Below, piece after piece: positions 51,708 through 61,194 of a stretch of 64,000 nucleotides of DNA. The first letter of the stretch is position 1. The number at the start of each line of letters is the position of its first letter. The DNA comes from Roseivivax lentus (GTDB lineage: Bacteria > Pseudomonadota > Alphaproteobacteria > Rhodobacterales > Rhodobacteraceae), in NCBI RefSeq assembly GCF_900156805.1, contig NZ_FTOQ01000010.1, positions 1 to 64,000 on the forward strand, given 5' to 3'. The notes under the pieces were generated by a model that was not told the DNA's origin, did not search any database, and saw only the letters and a program-made list of their open reading frames with translations. A program made the translations under genes and the position numbers.

Positions 51708-52568
51708 TTACCCGGCTGCGAGGTCGGGATCGGACACGACGGCGGCGTGTATCTCCGACGGCGTGGCGCACCAGACGCCGTCTGTCGCGGCCACCTCGGC
51801 CAGCGCGTCCGCAATCGGACGCAAGCGCCACGGCTGCCCGGAGATGAAGCTGTGCAGCACGACGCTCATCACCACCGGCTGCCTTGACGCCAAGAGCTCC
51901 GCCGCCTCGTCCCGGATCATATCGGCAAAGCGGCGCGCATCCATCTGCCGCCCGATCATCGTCGTGCTGTCATTGAGTTCGGCCGCATAGGGAATGGCAA
52001 GGATCCGCCCTGCCCCGGTGTCCAGCCAGACCGGCTGGTCGTCCAGCCGCAAATCGAGCAAATAGCGATACCCGGCGGCGGCGAGGCTCCCCAGGGATGT
52101 CGGCGTGTGGGCGAGCCATTGCGACGACCAGCCTTTCGGCCTCGTGCCCTCCACGGCTTCGATCCGGGCGGCGACACCGGACATATAAGCCTCCTCTTCG
52201 CCCGGCGGCAGCGTCGTCAGGCTCTCGGAATTCGAACGCCCATGCCCGACGATCTCCGATCCCGCTGCGCGTGCTGCGGCACGCACCTCGGGGGCCTCAT
52301 CGTAGACATCGGTGTTGAGCAGAACCGCAGGCCTGATGCCAATGCCCGACAGCCGCTCGAACAGCCGGAAGGCGCCGACACGGTTGCCATAGTCGCGCCA
52401 GGCGGCATTCACGAGATCCGGCGCCGGTCCGCGCGGCAGGATGTCTTCCGTGATGCCGTCATCCGGGCGATAGCTCTCGATCCCCACGGCAACCCATAGC
52501 GCGACGCGGGCACCGTTCGGCCAGGTGCCCTCACGACGGCTCGGGATGGCCGAGTATGTCCACGGCAT
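51708..52568 (-). CDS. Polysaccharide deacetylase-like (PuuE-type) hydrolase
   Basis: 286 residues from ATG 52568 (a GTG at 52574 is an alternative). It has the NodB-like fold of the allantoinase PuuE branch: WPNGARVALWVAVGIESY, NAAWRDYGNRVGAFRLFE, AGSEIVGHGRSNSE and PVVMSVVLHSFISGQPWR. Members open cyclic ureides such as allantoin or act on related amides. Neighbours for N-heterocycle breakdown support such a role. The start overlaps the end of the amidohydrolase gene. Confidence 0.85.
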   Translation of the reverse strand: MPWTYSAIPSRREGTWPNGARVALWVAVGIESYRPDDGITEDILPRGPAPDLVNAAWRDYGNRVGAFRLFERLSGIGIRPAVLLNTDVYDEAPEVRAAARAAGSEIVGHGRSNSESLTTLPPGEEEAYMSGVAARIEAVEGTRPKGWSSQWLAHTPTSLGSLAAAGYRYLLDLRLDDQPVWLDTGAGRILAIPYAAELNDSTTMIGRQMDARRFADMIRDEAAELLASRQPVVMSVVLHSFISGQPWRLRPIADALAEVAATDGVWCATPSEIHAAVVSDPDLAAG

Positions 52569-52570
52569 TG

Positions 52571-54082
52571 TCACGCGAGACCCTTCCCGAGTTTCCGCGT
52601 CATGTCCACGTCCACCGCGACTGCGCGGTCGTGCATCGCGCGATAGACCGGCAGCAGATACGACACTTCCTCGGCGGCACGGCGCAGGACCGGCGCGAGC
52701 GCCCCGAAGACCTCCCGCGCTTCGTCCAGCAACGCCGCTTCATCGACCGACGTGACATGCCCGTTATCGGCAACCACGCGCCCCGCGACCATGGTCAGCC
52801 GGACCGATGTGCCGGTCTCGACATGCACCAGTTGCCGGACGAGATCGTTCAGTGGCAGAAACGCCAGCGACGACAGGTCCACGAGGATCAGATCGGCGGG
52901 CGCGCCGACCTCAAGCGTTCCGAGACCGGGTCGCCGCATGGCCGCGCCGCCGCCGACGGTCGCCGCACGCAGCACCTCGCGCGCTGTCGGCCAGAGGTCG
53001 GGATCGTCGCCCGAAAGCGTATGGATCATTCCGGCGGTCTTCATCACCGACCACATGTTCACCGCGTCATCCGCAATGGCCTCATCGACGCCGAGAGAGA
53101 CCGTAATGCCCCGCTCCAGCATTTCGCGCAGCGGCATGACGCCCGAGCCGAGGCGGAGGTTGCTGATCGGATTATGCGCGATGTTCGCCCCCGCCTCCGC
53201 AATGAGGTCAAGGTCGTCGGCATCGACCCAGATGGCATGGATCACCTGCATTCGGTCCGACAGAAGCCCAAGATCGCTCGTGTATCGCACCAGTGACCGG
53301 CCACCGAACTTCTCCTGGCCGAGGACGCGCTGAAGCCGGGTTTCGAGCATATGCGCGAAGACCGGCAGATCGTGCTTGGCGCTCAGTGCGTCGATCGCGG
53401 CGAAATATTCCGGACTGACGCGCTGCGGCGCCGAGCAGGACACGGCCGCGCCGATACGGCCATCCTCGGTACCGTGCCATTTGCCGATCAGGTGATCGTA
53501 AAGCCCGAGCAAGTCCTGCGCCGACAGCCGGGGCCGCCGTCCGAGCCCGGCTTGCAGCGCTTCGGGCGCAATCTCTTCCAGAAAAGGCAGCTTTTCCAGT
53601 TCCGAAAGCTCGGGTTCATCGAGGGCCAGCGTCGCGCGGATACCGCTGTCGGTATAGGCCTGAGCCACCGCGTCAATGATCTCCGGCGTGGGCTCGGGCA
53701 CGAAAAAGCAATCGTCCATCACCGCGGTCGTACCCGCCCGCAGCATCTCGATGCAGCCCAGCATGGTCCGCAGATAAGCCTGCCTTGGCGTGGGCCTGAG
53801 AGTGTCCAGCGCCGGGCTTTCGTAGAGCATGAACAGCTCCAGCGGCAGGCAGGGCAATCGCCCCTTCATGTGGTTCACCGAGGAATGGAAATGCGCGTTG
53901 ATCAGCCCCGGCATCAGAAGATCGCCGTTTCCCTCGATGACGCGGGCATTGTCCGGTACGGCCTGCGGCGCAGTCGCGGCGATGCTCCCGCCCTGCACCA
54001 AAAGCTCGGTCGTCGCCGTCATGCCGTCTTCCGCGTCGAGATCCAGCAGCCGGACATTGCGGAAGAGCACCGGCGCAGTCAT
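52571..54082 (-). CDS. Amidohydrolase (cytosine/guanine deaminase-like)
   Basis: 503 residues. A metal-dependent hydrolase with MPGLINAHFHSSVNH, FAHMLETRLQRVLG, HAIWVDADDLD, HNPISNLRLGSG and SLGVDEA near the final Asp. This set fits the ATZ/TRZ and S-adenosylhomocysteine-deaminase group (AtzB/MtaD-like) that removes amino groups from N-heterocycles. It is coupled to the racemase gene upstream by four bases. The substrate cannot be read from sequence. Confidence 0.87.
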   Translation of the reverse strand: MTAPVLFRNVRLLDLDAEDGMTATTELLVQGGSIAATAPQAVPDNARVIEGNGDLLMPGLINAHFHSSVNHMKGRLPCLPLELFMLYESPALDTLRPTPRQAYLRTMLGCIEMLRAGTTAVMDDCFFVPEPTPEIIDAVAQAYTDSGIRATLALDEPELSELEKLPFLEEIAPEALQAGLGRRPRLSAQDLLGLYDHLIGKWHGTEDGRIGAAVSCSAPQRVSPEYFAAIDALSAKHDLPVFAHMLETRLQRVLGQEKFGGRSLVRYTSDLGLLSDRMQVIHAIWVDADDLDLIAEAGANIAHNPISNLRLGSGVMPLREMLERGITVSLGVDEAIADDAVNMWSVMKTAGMIHTLSGDDPDLWPTAREVLRAATVGGGAAMRRPGLGTLEVGAPADLILVDLSSLAFLPLNDLVRQLVHVETGTSVRLTMVAGRVVADNGHVTSVDEAALLDEAREVFGALAPVLRRAAEEVSYLLPVYRAMHDRAVAVDVDMTRKLGKGLA

Positions 54083-54807
54083 CGCAGGTCGCCGTTCAAG
54101 AGCCTGGTCAGCGAAGGCGACAGCCCCACGCTTTCGCTCAATGGCCGGACCGCGGGTCGTGGCCGATGGGAAGCCATTGCGCCAAGGCAGGCTGCGACAG
54201 CCTCGACCCCGTCAAAGATCGGCACGGACGATCGAGCCTCGATCCGCGCCGCCATCCCAACGATAGCGGCACCGAAAATTACGACCGCCTCGGCCCCTTC
54301 TGCCGCCAACCGCAAAGAGGCGTCCAGGACGGCGGCGTCCTTCGCTTCGGGCGACAGGTAATCCGATGCGCCGCCGATCTCGATGGCGACCATCCCCGCA
54401 GGAACGATCCCGTTGCGCTCTAGGACGGATGCGTAGAGCGTCCGGCTGATTTCGCCGAAGAACACGACGCCCGGGCGACGTCCGCCGGCCGATGCGACCT
54501 GCAGCGCGGCCTCTGATATGCCGACGACCGGCACGCCCAATACCGACCGCAGCGCGGCCAGACCGGTGTCGAAAGAGATGGCGAGGATGACGGCATCGTG
54601 CCCCCCGACATGCTCCGCCACAAGGTCCAGCGCCGAATGCCCCGCGATGATGTTCTCGGCTTCGATCGTAACGATCCGTGCCCCGAACCGTCCCGTGACC
54701 CCGGTCAGGACCACGTCATCCGGCGCCACCGCGCGGGCGGCGGCGAGGTAGGCCTCGGTCACCTCCGGCGACGTGTTGGGGTTCACGACAAGGACCCGTC
54801 GCGCCAT
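54079..54807 (-). CDS. Aspartate/glutamate (hydantoin) racemase family protein
   Basis: 242 residues. It starts ARRVLVVNPNTSPEVTEAY and has the two half-sites: a first Cys position that reads AISFDTGLAALR (usually C) and a second at EAVVIFGAAIVGMA (usually CAG). With neither Cys obvious the racemase chemistry may be changed. It is coupled to the TRAP permease stop (TGATG) and the amidohydrolase. Confidence 0.85.
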   Translation of the reverse strand: MARRVLVVNPNTSPEVTEAYLAAARAVAPDDVVLTGVTGRFGARIVTIEAENIIAGHSALDLVAEHVGGHDAVILAISFDTGLAALRSVLGVPVVGISEAALQVASAGGRRPGVVFFGEISRTLYASVLERNGIVPAGMVAIEIGGASDYLSPEAKDAAVLDASLRLAAEGAEAVVIFGAAIVGMAARIEARSSVPIFDGVEAVAACLGAMASHRPRPAVRPLSESVGLSPSLTRLLNGDLR

Positions 54808-56087
54808 CAGATCAGAATGCCCGGAAAGATCGCGATCATCGCGACGACGGCGAGGATGCAGAACACGAAGGGCAGCACGCCAGCGATCACCGTGCCGACA
54901 TTGCCCCGGCCCCGGACGCTTTGGGTGACGTAGAGGTTCATGCCCACGGGTGGCGTGATCAGCGCCAGTTCGCACATCAGCACAAGGAATATGCCGAACC
55001 AGATGCTGTCATACCCCAGCAAGGTGACGACCGGCAAAACGATCGGGATCGTGGCGATCATCATGGCCAGTGCATCCAGAAAACAGCCGAGCAGCATGTA
55101 GAGAACCACCAAAAGCAGGACCATGGTCAGAGGCGCAACATCGAAGGTGGACACGAAAGCGGAGACCTGCGCCGGGACACCGAGCACGCCGAGAACGAAG
55201 TTCAGATAAAAGGCGGCGATGAGGATCAGAAGGGTCATACCCGTGGTCGTGACCGCCGACATCATGGCTTCCCGCAGCATGAGCCAGCCGAGCGTCCGGT
55301 AGAACGCGGTCAGCGCCAGCGCCGCCATCACGCCCACGCCCGCGGCTTCCGTCGGAGTGGCGAAGCCCAGATAGATCGATCCCATCACGAGGATGAAGAT
55401 CACGAGCGGGGGCACCAGATCGGTCAACCTCTTCCTGCGCTCCGGCCAGGGCGCAATCGGCTCGGGCCGTCCGGCGATCGCCGGGTTCAGCAACGAGGCA
55501 ACTGCGATCATCAGCATGAAGCACAGTGCCAGAATGACCCCCGGCAGAATGCCCGCGGTGAAGAGCGCACCGATGGACGTGTTGGTGATCGCGCCGTAGA
55601 TGATCAGGTTGATCGACGGCGGGATCAGGATGCCCAGGGTCGCACCGGAGGCAACGCTTCCCGCCACCCAGGCCTCGGCATAGTTCTGACGGCGGAAGGT
55701 CGGGAAGGCGACCGTGCCGATCGTGGCGGCGGTCGCGACGGACGAGCCCGAGATCGATGCGAAAACGGTGGAAGCGGCGATGTTGGTGTGCAGCAATCCG
55801 CCCGGTAGCGGTTTCGTCCAATCGGCGAGCGCACGATACATCCGTTCCGTCACGCCGCCCCGGACGAGGATCTCTCCCATCAGCACGAAAAGCGGGATCG
55901 CGACCAGCAGGAAGTTGTTGAGCGTGCCCCACATCATCGTGCCGAAGGGGCGGATCATCGCATCCCCGATGAAGACATACGCGCCCGTTATGGCGACGAT
56001 GAAGAGCGCGGTGGCGATATGCAGCCCGATGAACAGCAGGAACAAGAGGAGCGCGAATCCGACGGCCGCGTCTTCAATCCCGAGCAT
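54807..56087 (-). CDS. dctM: TRAP transporter large permease (DctM)
   Basis: 426 residues with about 12 membrane helices. DctM signatures: FGTMMWGTLNNFLLVAIPLFVLMGEIL, GSSVATAATIGTVAFP, GSVASGATLGILIPPSINLIIYGA and ALITPPVGMNLYV. It moves an organic substrate with sodium. It overlaps dctQ by 14 bases. Confidence 0.93.
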   Translation of the reverse strand: MLGIEDAAVGFALLLFLLFIGLHIATALFIVAITGAYVFIGDAMIRPFGTMMWGTLNNFLLVAIPLFVLMGEILVRGGVTERMYRALADWTKPLPGGLLHTNIAASTVFASISGSSVATAATIGTVAFPTFRRQNYAEAWVAGSVASGATLGILIPPSINLIIYGAITNTSIGALFTAGILPGVILALCFMLMIAVASLLNPAIAGRPEPIAPWPERRKRLTDLVPPLVIFILVMGSIYLGFATPTEAAGVGVMAALALTAFYRTLGWLMLREAMMSAVTTTGMTLLILIAAFYLNFVLGVLGVPAQVSAFVSTFDVAPLTMVLLLVVLYMLLGCFLDALAMMIATIPIVLPVVTLLGYDSIWFGIFLVLMCELALITPPVGMNLYVTQSVRGRGNVGTVIAGVLPFVFCILAVVAMIAIFPGILI

Positions 56088-56655
56088 CGTCGGCCCCCGG
56101 ATGAACGTATTGGCTCACCTCTTCCTCGACGGTCGGCGCACCGTAGCGGCGCTCGATCGCTGCCCGGTCTGTGAACAGAAGCACCAGCGCGTGAACCGTC
56201 GCCAGACAGGCGGTCAGGGCGAAGAAGATCATGCCGATCACCCAGACCCCCTGCGGCACCCAGAGCGGCGTCTGCAGCGGCGTGTTGGTGATCGAACCGA
56301 ACCGCAGCGTCGTCTGCAATTCGCCCCAGGCGTGCCAGGCCATGAAGGTGGCAAAGCCCGCCATGGCGATCTGAGCCAGCACATGAAGACAGTCCCGCAA
56401 GACCTGCGGGAAGAACCGGAAGAAAATCTCGATCCTCGGATGCCCGCGCCGCAGCAGGGTCAGGGCCATCCCCAATGATCCGACGAAAGCCAGGACATAT
56501 CCGCCGATCTCGTCCGTCCCCTGGATCGACGCGCCGAAGAAGTCGCGCCCCACGATGTCGATGGTGATCAGCGCCCCGAGAACGGCGATTGCCGCGCCCG
56601 CGACAAGCGCGAGCGCGGCAGCGATGTGTTCAACGGTCCTGAGGATCGCCTCCAC
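56074..56655 (-). CDS. dctQ: TRAP transporter small permease (DctQ)
   Basis: 193 residues with four membrane helices (ALALVAGAAIAVLGALITID, IGGYVLAFVGSLGMALTLL, and two more). VGRDFFGASIQGTDEI is the DctQ signature. It supports DctM. It follows dctP by 12 bases. Confidence 0.92.
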   Translation of the reverse strand: MEAILRTVEHIAAALALVAGAAIAVLGALITIDIVGRDFFGASIQGTDEIGGYVLAFVGSLGMALTLLRRGHPRIEIFFRFFPQVLRDCLHVLAQIAMAGFATFMAWHAWGELQTTLRFGSITNTPLQTPLWVPQGVWVIGMIFFALTACLATVHALVLLFTDRAAIERRYGAPTVEEEVSQYVHPGADDARD

Positions 56656-56667
56656 GTCTTTCGGCCG

Positions 56668-57705
56668 TCAGTCGATCGAGAGGCCGCGGGCGGCACCGAC
56701 CGTGTCGTTCCAGATTTGCTTGCAACCGGGATAGGACGCCTCGCACTTCTCTGCCCATTCGGGCAGCACCGCCGAGACCGAGATCTCGGCCACGCGCGCC
56801 TTGTCGTCATCACTCACCGGAACCAGCGTCATGTCGTAGGAGGTATAGATGCCGCCTTCCGGGCATTCGCCACCCGTCGAACAGGATTGCGCGGTGCCGT
56901 TCGTGTTGATCGCCACATCCCAGAGCTCCGCCTCCATCGCGGCCATGGTTTCCTCGAACGCGGCGCGGGCGTCTTCGCTGAGGCCGTTCAGCCAATCCAG
57001 GTTGACCATATGCGCCTGAACCGACCCCGACACCGACAGCGGATAGAGATGTGTCGTGACCTCCGGCCATTTGCCGGTATTGGACGAGGTCGGCGAGGTC
57101 ACGCCGCAGGTGGCGACCCCCCGTTGCAGCGCCGGGTAGACTTCCGGGAAGGAGAGCGTGACCGGGGTCGCGCCGAGGTTTTCCAGAAGCGTCGACATCG
57201 AGGCGGTGAACGACCGGACCTTCATCCCGTCGAGATCATCGAGCGAGGACATCTCCGCGCCGCACAGGAAGACCTGCGGACCGAACGGCCAGATCGCGGC
57301 GGCCGTGACCCCGAATTTCTCTTCGAGACGCGCGTTGAACGCGTCGCGGAAGGCGTCCACGGCGGACTTCAGATCATCCATGTTCGTGGACACGCCGATG
57401 AGGTCGATCCCCTCGAGAAACGGGTCGTCCTTGGCGACGCTGCCGACCTGGATCGTCGCCATGTCGAACGCGCCGGTGCTCAAGAGGCGCAGACCGTCGG
57501 CAAGATCAATTCCGACCGCCTGGTATTCGCTGCGGCTGACATCGAAGCCGGCCTCGGCAAGCGCTGCGACCGCCTCGGCCTCGGCCGGGTACTGCGCGCG
57601 TTGTTCCTGGTTCTGGGTTATCAGACGCATGGATTGGGCTTCCGCCACTCCCGTCAGAGCAAGAGTGCAGGTCATTGCGGTAGCGATGGCACGGAAGTGG
57701 TTCAC
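56668..57705 (-). CDS. dctP: TRAP transporter substrate-binding protein (DctP)
   Basis: 345 residues with a signal peptide (ATAMTCTLALTGVAEA). Typical DctP elements: MATIQVGSVAKDDPFLEGIDLI, MKVRSFTASMSTLLENLGATPVTLSFPEVYPALQRGVA. A Cys pair in CSTGGECPEGG may form a disulfide. Probably binds the N-heterocyclic or ureide compound degraded by the neighbours. Upstream DNA has GntR-type half-sites. Confidence 0.92.
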   Translation of the reverse strand: MNHFRAIATAMTCTLALTGVAEAQSMRLITQNQEQRAQYPAEAEAVAALAEAGFDVSRSEYQAVGIDLADGLRLLSTGAFDMATIQVGSVAKDDPFLEGIDLIGVSTNMDDLKSAVDAFRDAFNARLEEKFGVTAAAIWPFGPQVFLCGAEMSSLDDLDGMKVRSFTASMSTLLENLGATPVTLSFPEVYPALQRGVATCGVTSPTSSNTGKWPEVTTHLYPLSVSGSVQAHMVNLDWLNGLSEDARAAFEETMAAMEAELWDVAINTNGTAQSCSTGGECPEGGIYTSYDMTLVPVSDDDKARVAEISVSAVLPEWAEKCEASYPGCKQIWNDTVGAARGLSID

Positions 57706-58019
57706 GGCGAAAATCCTCTCATTGTATTTTTTTCAACAGACAATCGGGCGGCGATGCCAACAATTCCCGGGCCGCAAACCGTCGGCCAAGAAAGCACCAG
57801 TCCTCTGCATGATTGAGGCGATCAGATTGTCGACAATTCAAGTTATTTTTGCGCACAATGATTGATCGATCCGCGACAGTTTTGCAGCAGAGTCGATTAT
57901 TTCAACGTTTATTCAATATCTTGCCACCCGCCTGACAATTGCCGCCGCCGTCAAATGCGTGTTTGAAACTCTCGGTTTTGCTCGTATCTTCGGCACATAA
58001 ATTGTCCGGGCCTCAGCCT
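57706..58019. promoter_or_regulatory. dctP/gntR divergent control region
   Basis: 314 bases, AT-rich, without a gene. It has several GACAA/TTGTC half-sites (about 57736, 57826-57837, 57938 and 58003). The TRAP operon runs left and the GntR operon right. Confidence 0.6.
57826..57837. promoter_or_regulatory. Palindromic GntR-type operator
   Basis: ATTGTCGACAAT is a perfect 12-base palindrome, matching the GT-N2-AC core typical of FadR/FCD regulators. It lies in the divergent region between dctP and the FCD-type regulator gene. Confidence 0.6.
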
Positions 58020-58697
58020 ATGAAACCTGCGCAGGCATCCGAGGATGCGATATACCAGTCACTCCGCGAGGCGATCCTGACGCGAAAACTCGCGCCGGGC
58101 ACGCGGCTTCGCGAGATCCCGCTGGGCAAGATCCTCGGCGCATCGAGAGGTGCCGTGCGCAAGGCTTTGGACCGTCTCGCTTTCGAAGGTCTCGTTGAGC
58201 AGGAGGCCAACCGGGGCGCCTCGGTTGCCCAGCCCACCGTTCAGGACGCGGAAGACCTTTTCACTGCCCGCAAAAGCATCGAAGTGGCCATCGCCCGGAT
58301 CGCGGCACAGAATCTCACGCCGCAATCGGTCAGGAAGCTCGAAAAACACATCGCGCGGGAGCGGGCCGCACAGGAAAAATCGGACTGGGCCAAGGTCGTC
58401 GCCTTGTCCGGCGAGTTTCATATCCTGATCGCCGAGATCGCGGGAAACGCGCCGCTGCGCCGCTACCTCAACGATCTCGTCGTGCGCGAATCCCTGATCA
58501 TCCAGATGTTCGGAACCCGCCAGCAGGATGTCTGTACCAGAAACGAGCACGCGGAGATCCTCGCAGCACTGCAATCGGGGGATCCCGATCTGATCGCCCG
58601 GCGGATCGAAGAGCATATCGACGGAATAGCCGCAGGCGTTAACCTCAATCCGCGCGCTGCCGATCCGCGCACCCTTGAGGAAATCCTCCTTGGATAG
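58020..58697 (+). CDS. GntR-family regulator, FCD (FadR) subgroup
   Basis: 225 residues from ATG 58020. The winged helix reads YQSLREAILTRKLAPGTRLREIPLGKIL, then SRGAVRKALDRLAFEGLVEQEANRGASVA. The FCD domain follows with metal-site residues in EFHILIAEIAGN and EHAEILAALQSGD. It probably represses the TRAP and catabolic genes and is released by a pathway intermediate. Divergent from dctP; the hydantoinase gene follows in the same direction. Confidence 0.9.
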   Translation: MKPAQASEDAIYQSLREAILTRKLAPGTRLREIPLGKILGASRGAVRKALDRLAFEGLVEQEANRGASVAQPTVQDAEDLFTARKSIEVAIARIAAQNLTPQSVRKLEKHIARERAAQEKSDWAKVVALSGEFHILIAEIAGNAPLRRYLNDLVVRESLIIQMFGTRQQDVCTRNEHAEILAALQSGDPDLIARRIEEHIDGIAAGVNLNPRAADPRTLEEILLG

Positions 58698-58755
58698 CAC
58701 CTCGCCAACCGCGCCATCGGGCGTTCCGCGCTCTCACGTCACAGGAGCTGAAACG

Positions 58756-58779
58756 ATGAAGACAATCGCCCATGCAACA
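58756..58779 (+). other. Seven-codon open frame overlapping the hydantoinase start
   Basis: ATG at 58756, MKTIAHAT, stop at 58777-58779. It has the better ribosome site (AGGAG at 58742) and overlaps the ATG of the next gene at 58772. It may couple translation, or simply be chance. Confidence 0.3.
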
Positions 58780-60166
58780 TGACCTCGTCATCCGAAACGC
58801 CCGCGTCGTCACGTCTGGCGGCGTCTCGCTGTGCAGCATCGGCATCACGGGAGGGCAAATCGAGGCGCTTGGCACCCATCTGGACGGCGAGGAGGTCATC
58901 GACGCCAGAGGCCTGATCGCCATGCCTGGCGGCATCGACAGCCACGTGCACATCTCGCAGCCCTCGGGTCCCGGCATAGAGATGGCCGACGACTTCGCCT
59001 CGGCGACCCGTGCTGCGGCCTGCGGCGGGAACACGACGGTCATGCCGTTCTGCCTGCCCGAAGACGGGCAGAGCCTGCGCGACGCGGTCACCGCCTATCT
59101 CGCCAAGGCAGAGGGGCAGTGCCTGACCGACGTTTCACTTCACCTGATCGTCAAATCGGTCGACCCCGTGACCCTGGGCCAGGACCTGCCGGCGCTGATC
59201 GCGCAGGGTATGACCAGCTTCAAGGTCTTCATGACCTATCAGGGCATGCGCCTGACGGACGCCGAAATCCTCCAGGTCATGGATGTCGCCCGTGAACAGG
59301 GTGCCCTGACGATGGTGCACGCGGAGAACGAGGACGCCATAGAGTTCCTGCGCGACAAGGCGGAGCGGGATGGACGCACCCAGCCCGTCCACCACGCGCG
59401 CACCCGCCCCGTCCCGGTGGAGCGCGAAGCGACGCATCGCGCAACGACGCTGGCGGAGGTGGCGGATGTGCCGGTCATGATCGTCCACGTCTCAAACGGT
59501 GCCGCGCTGGACGAAATCCAGCGCGCCCGCGCCCGGGGTGTCCGCGTCTTCGCGGAGACCTGCCCGCAATACATCACGCTGACGGCAGACGACCTCGACC
59601 GCGCGGGGTTCGAGGGCGCGAAATGGGTCTGTTCGCCCCCGCCCCGCGATACGGACGAACAGGCAGCGATCTGGGCTGGCCTGGAGCAAGGCGCGTTCGA
59701 CGTGTTTTCTTCCGACCATTGCCCGTTTCGCTTCGCCGACAAAGCGGGCAAGGACGCACCCGGAGCGCGCACGTCCTTCCGCAATATTCCCAACGGCATC
59801 CCGGGAATCGAGACGCGCCTGCCGATCCTGTTCTCCGAAGGGGTCACAAAAGGCCGCATCAGCCTCGAACGTTTCGCCACGCTGACCGCCACCAATAACG
59901 CCCGCATCTACGGGCTGGAGTCCAAGGGCTCCATCGCCATCGGCAAGGATGCCGACATCGTGCTCTGGGACCCGTCGCTCACGCGCAGAATCTCGCAGGA
60001 CGATCTGCATCACGGGTCCGATTACACCCCGTGGGAAGGCTTCGAGGTTACCGGCTGGCCCGTCCGCACGATCTTGCGCGGCCAGACGACAATGCTGAAC
60101 GGCGCACCGGTGGGAAACCCGGACGGCCGCCATATCGCCCGCACGAAACCGGATGCCACACCATGA
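58772..60166 (+). CDS. Dihydropyrimidinase/hydantoinase family cyclic amidohydrolase
   Basis: 464 residues. Binuclear metal site: GIDSHVHISQPSG, carboxylated Lys in SFKVFMTYQG, His in VHAENED and IVHVSNGAALDE, Asp in SSDHCPFRFADK. The family opens 5,6-dihydropyrimidines, hydantoins or related rings. GATPETCPQYITL-type (AETCPQYITLT) and RNIPNGIPGIETRLP are typical. It overlaps the next gene by four bases. Confidence 0.9.
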   Translation: MQHDLVIRNARVVTSGGVSLCSIGITGGQIEALGTHLDGEEVIDARGLIAMPGGIDSHVHISQPSGPGIEMADDFASATRAAACGGNTTVMPFCLPEDGQSLRDAVTAYLAKAEGQCLTDVSLHLIVKSVDPVTLGQDLPALIAQGMTSFKVFMTYQGMRLTDAEILQVMDVAREQGALTMVHAENEDAIEFLRDKAERDGRTQPVHHARTRPVPVEREATHRATTLAEVADVPVMIVHVSNGAALDEIQRARARGVRVFAETCPQYITLTADDLDRAGFEGAKWVCSPPPRDTDEQAAIWAGLEQGAFDVFSSDHCPFRFADKAGKDAPGARTSFRNIPNGIPGIETRLPILFSEGVTKGRISLERFATLTATNNARIYGLESKGSIAIGKDADIVLWDPSLTRRISQDDLHHGSDYTPWEGFEVTGWPVRTILRGQTTMLNGAPVGNPDGRHIARTKPDATP

Positions 60167-60903
60167 ATTACACGCCAGTCGACGGCCGCCGGGTCGGTAT
60201 GCTCACGCCGTCCTCGAACACGGTTCTGGAGCCCTATACCTCGGCTATGTTCGCCCCGTTCGGAGACGCGGCGACCGCACATTTCGGACGGTTTCGCGTC
60301 GTCGAGATCTCCATGTCCGAAGCGTCGCAATCGCAATTCACGCTTGAGCCGATCCTCGAAGCCGCCGAACGCCTCGCCGAAGCCGAACCGGCCCTGATCT
60401 GCTGGAACGGCACCTCCGCGAGCTGGTTGGGCCTCGAGAAGGACCGCGCCCTCTGTGCTGCGATCACCGAGCGCACGGGCGTGCCCGCCACCTCGACGAT
60501 CCTCGCCTACGAAGCGCTCTTCAGAAAGATGGGCATTCGCCGGCTCGGCGTGGTCACGCCCTATATCCAAGACATCGAATCCCGCATGATCGCGAACTAC
60601 GCGTCGCAGGGCATCGAGGTCGTGAGCGCCGCTCGGCTGGACGACAAGGGAAATTACAGCTTTGCCACCTACCCTCCCGAACAGGTTGGCGCCTTGGTTG
60701 AAGAGGTGGCCGCTGCAAAGCCGGACGCGATCGCCATCGTGTGCACGAATTTCCGCGGCGCGCCCGTCGCAGTCGGGATCGAGGATGCCACCGGCGTTCC
60801 GGTCCTCGATTCCGTCGCGGTGACAGCCGCGCACTGCCTGCGCGAAGTGGGTCTGGATCCGGCGCGCGTGACGGGCTGGGGCAGCGTGTTCCAACGCGTC
60901 TGA
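60163..60903 (+). CDS. Asp/Glu racemase-superfamily protein (maleate isomerase / arylmalonate decarboxylase-like)
   Basis: 246 residues. It starts RRVGMLTPSSNTVLEPYT, as in maleate isomerases. The first active-site position reads ICWNGTSASWLG, and the second IVCTNFRGAP has Cys. So one of two usual Cys residues is kept. It would isomerise or decarboxylate a small dicarboxylate formed from the ring product. Coupled to the hydantoinase by ATGA. Confidence 0.87.
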   Translation: MNYTPVDGRRVGMLTPSSNTVLEPYTSAMFAPFGDAATAHFGRFRVVEISMSEASQSQFTLEPILEAAERLAEAEPALICWNGTSASWLGLEKDRALCAAITERTGVPATSTILAYEALFRKMGIRRLGVVTPYIQDIESRMIANYASQGIEVVSAARLDDKGNYSFATYPPEQVGALVEEVAAAKPDAIAIVCTNFRGAPVAVGIEDATGVPVLDSVAVTAAHCLREVGLDPARVTGWGSVFQRV

Positions 60904-61194
60904 TGGGCCGTCTGTCCGATGAAGCCGTGCCCGGGTGGCTCTGACGGACAAGGATTTGCATGCGTGTGTCATGACCGCGATGCAGCATCAACGCCGGGCC
61001 ACCTTGCGATGTCGCCCCAAAGCGGACGGGCTCTGAGCTGATCGCCGTGCGCCACCGGTCAAAGAGCCTGTCTCTGCGACCGTCAAAACTCCGGGATCGA
61101 TGCCCAGAGGCTCGAACCGCTTGCCGTCCTCCGACCAGCACGTAGCCCCGCCAAGCCCGGTAATTTACGCCAGCCCACCGCTGCCACGCTCCGC
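60904..61194. other. Intergenic stretch, no recognised gene
   Basis: 290 bases between convergent genes. An open frame on the minus strand has no start of its own and no family features. No clear terminator hairpin with T run was found. Confidence 0.3.
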
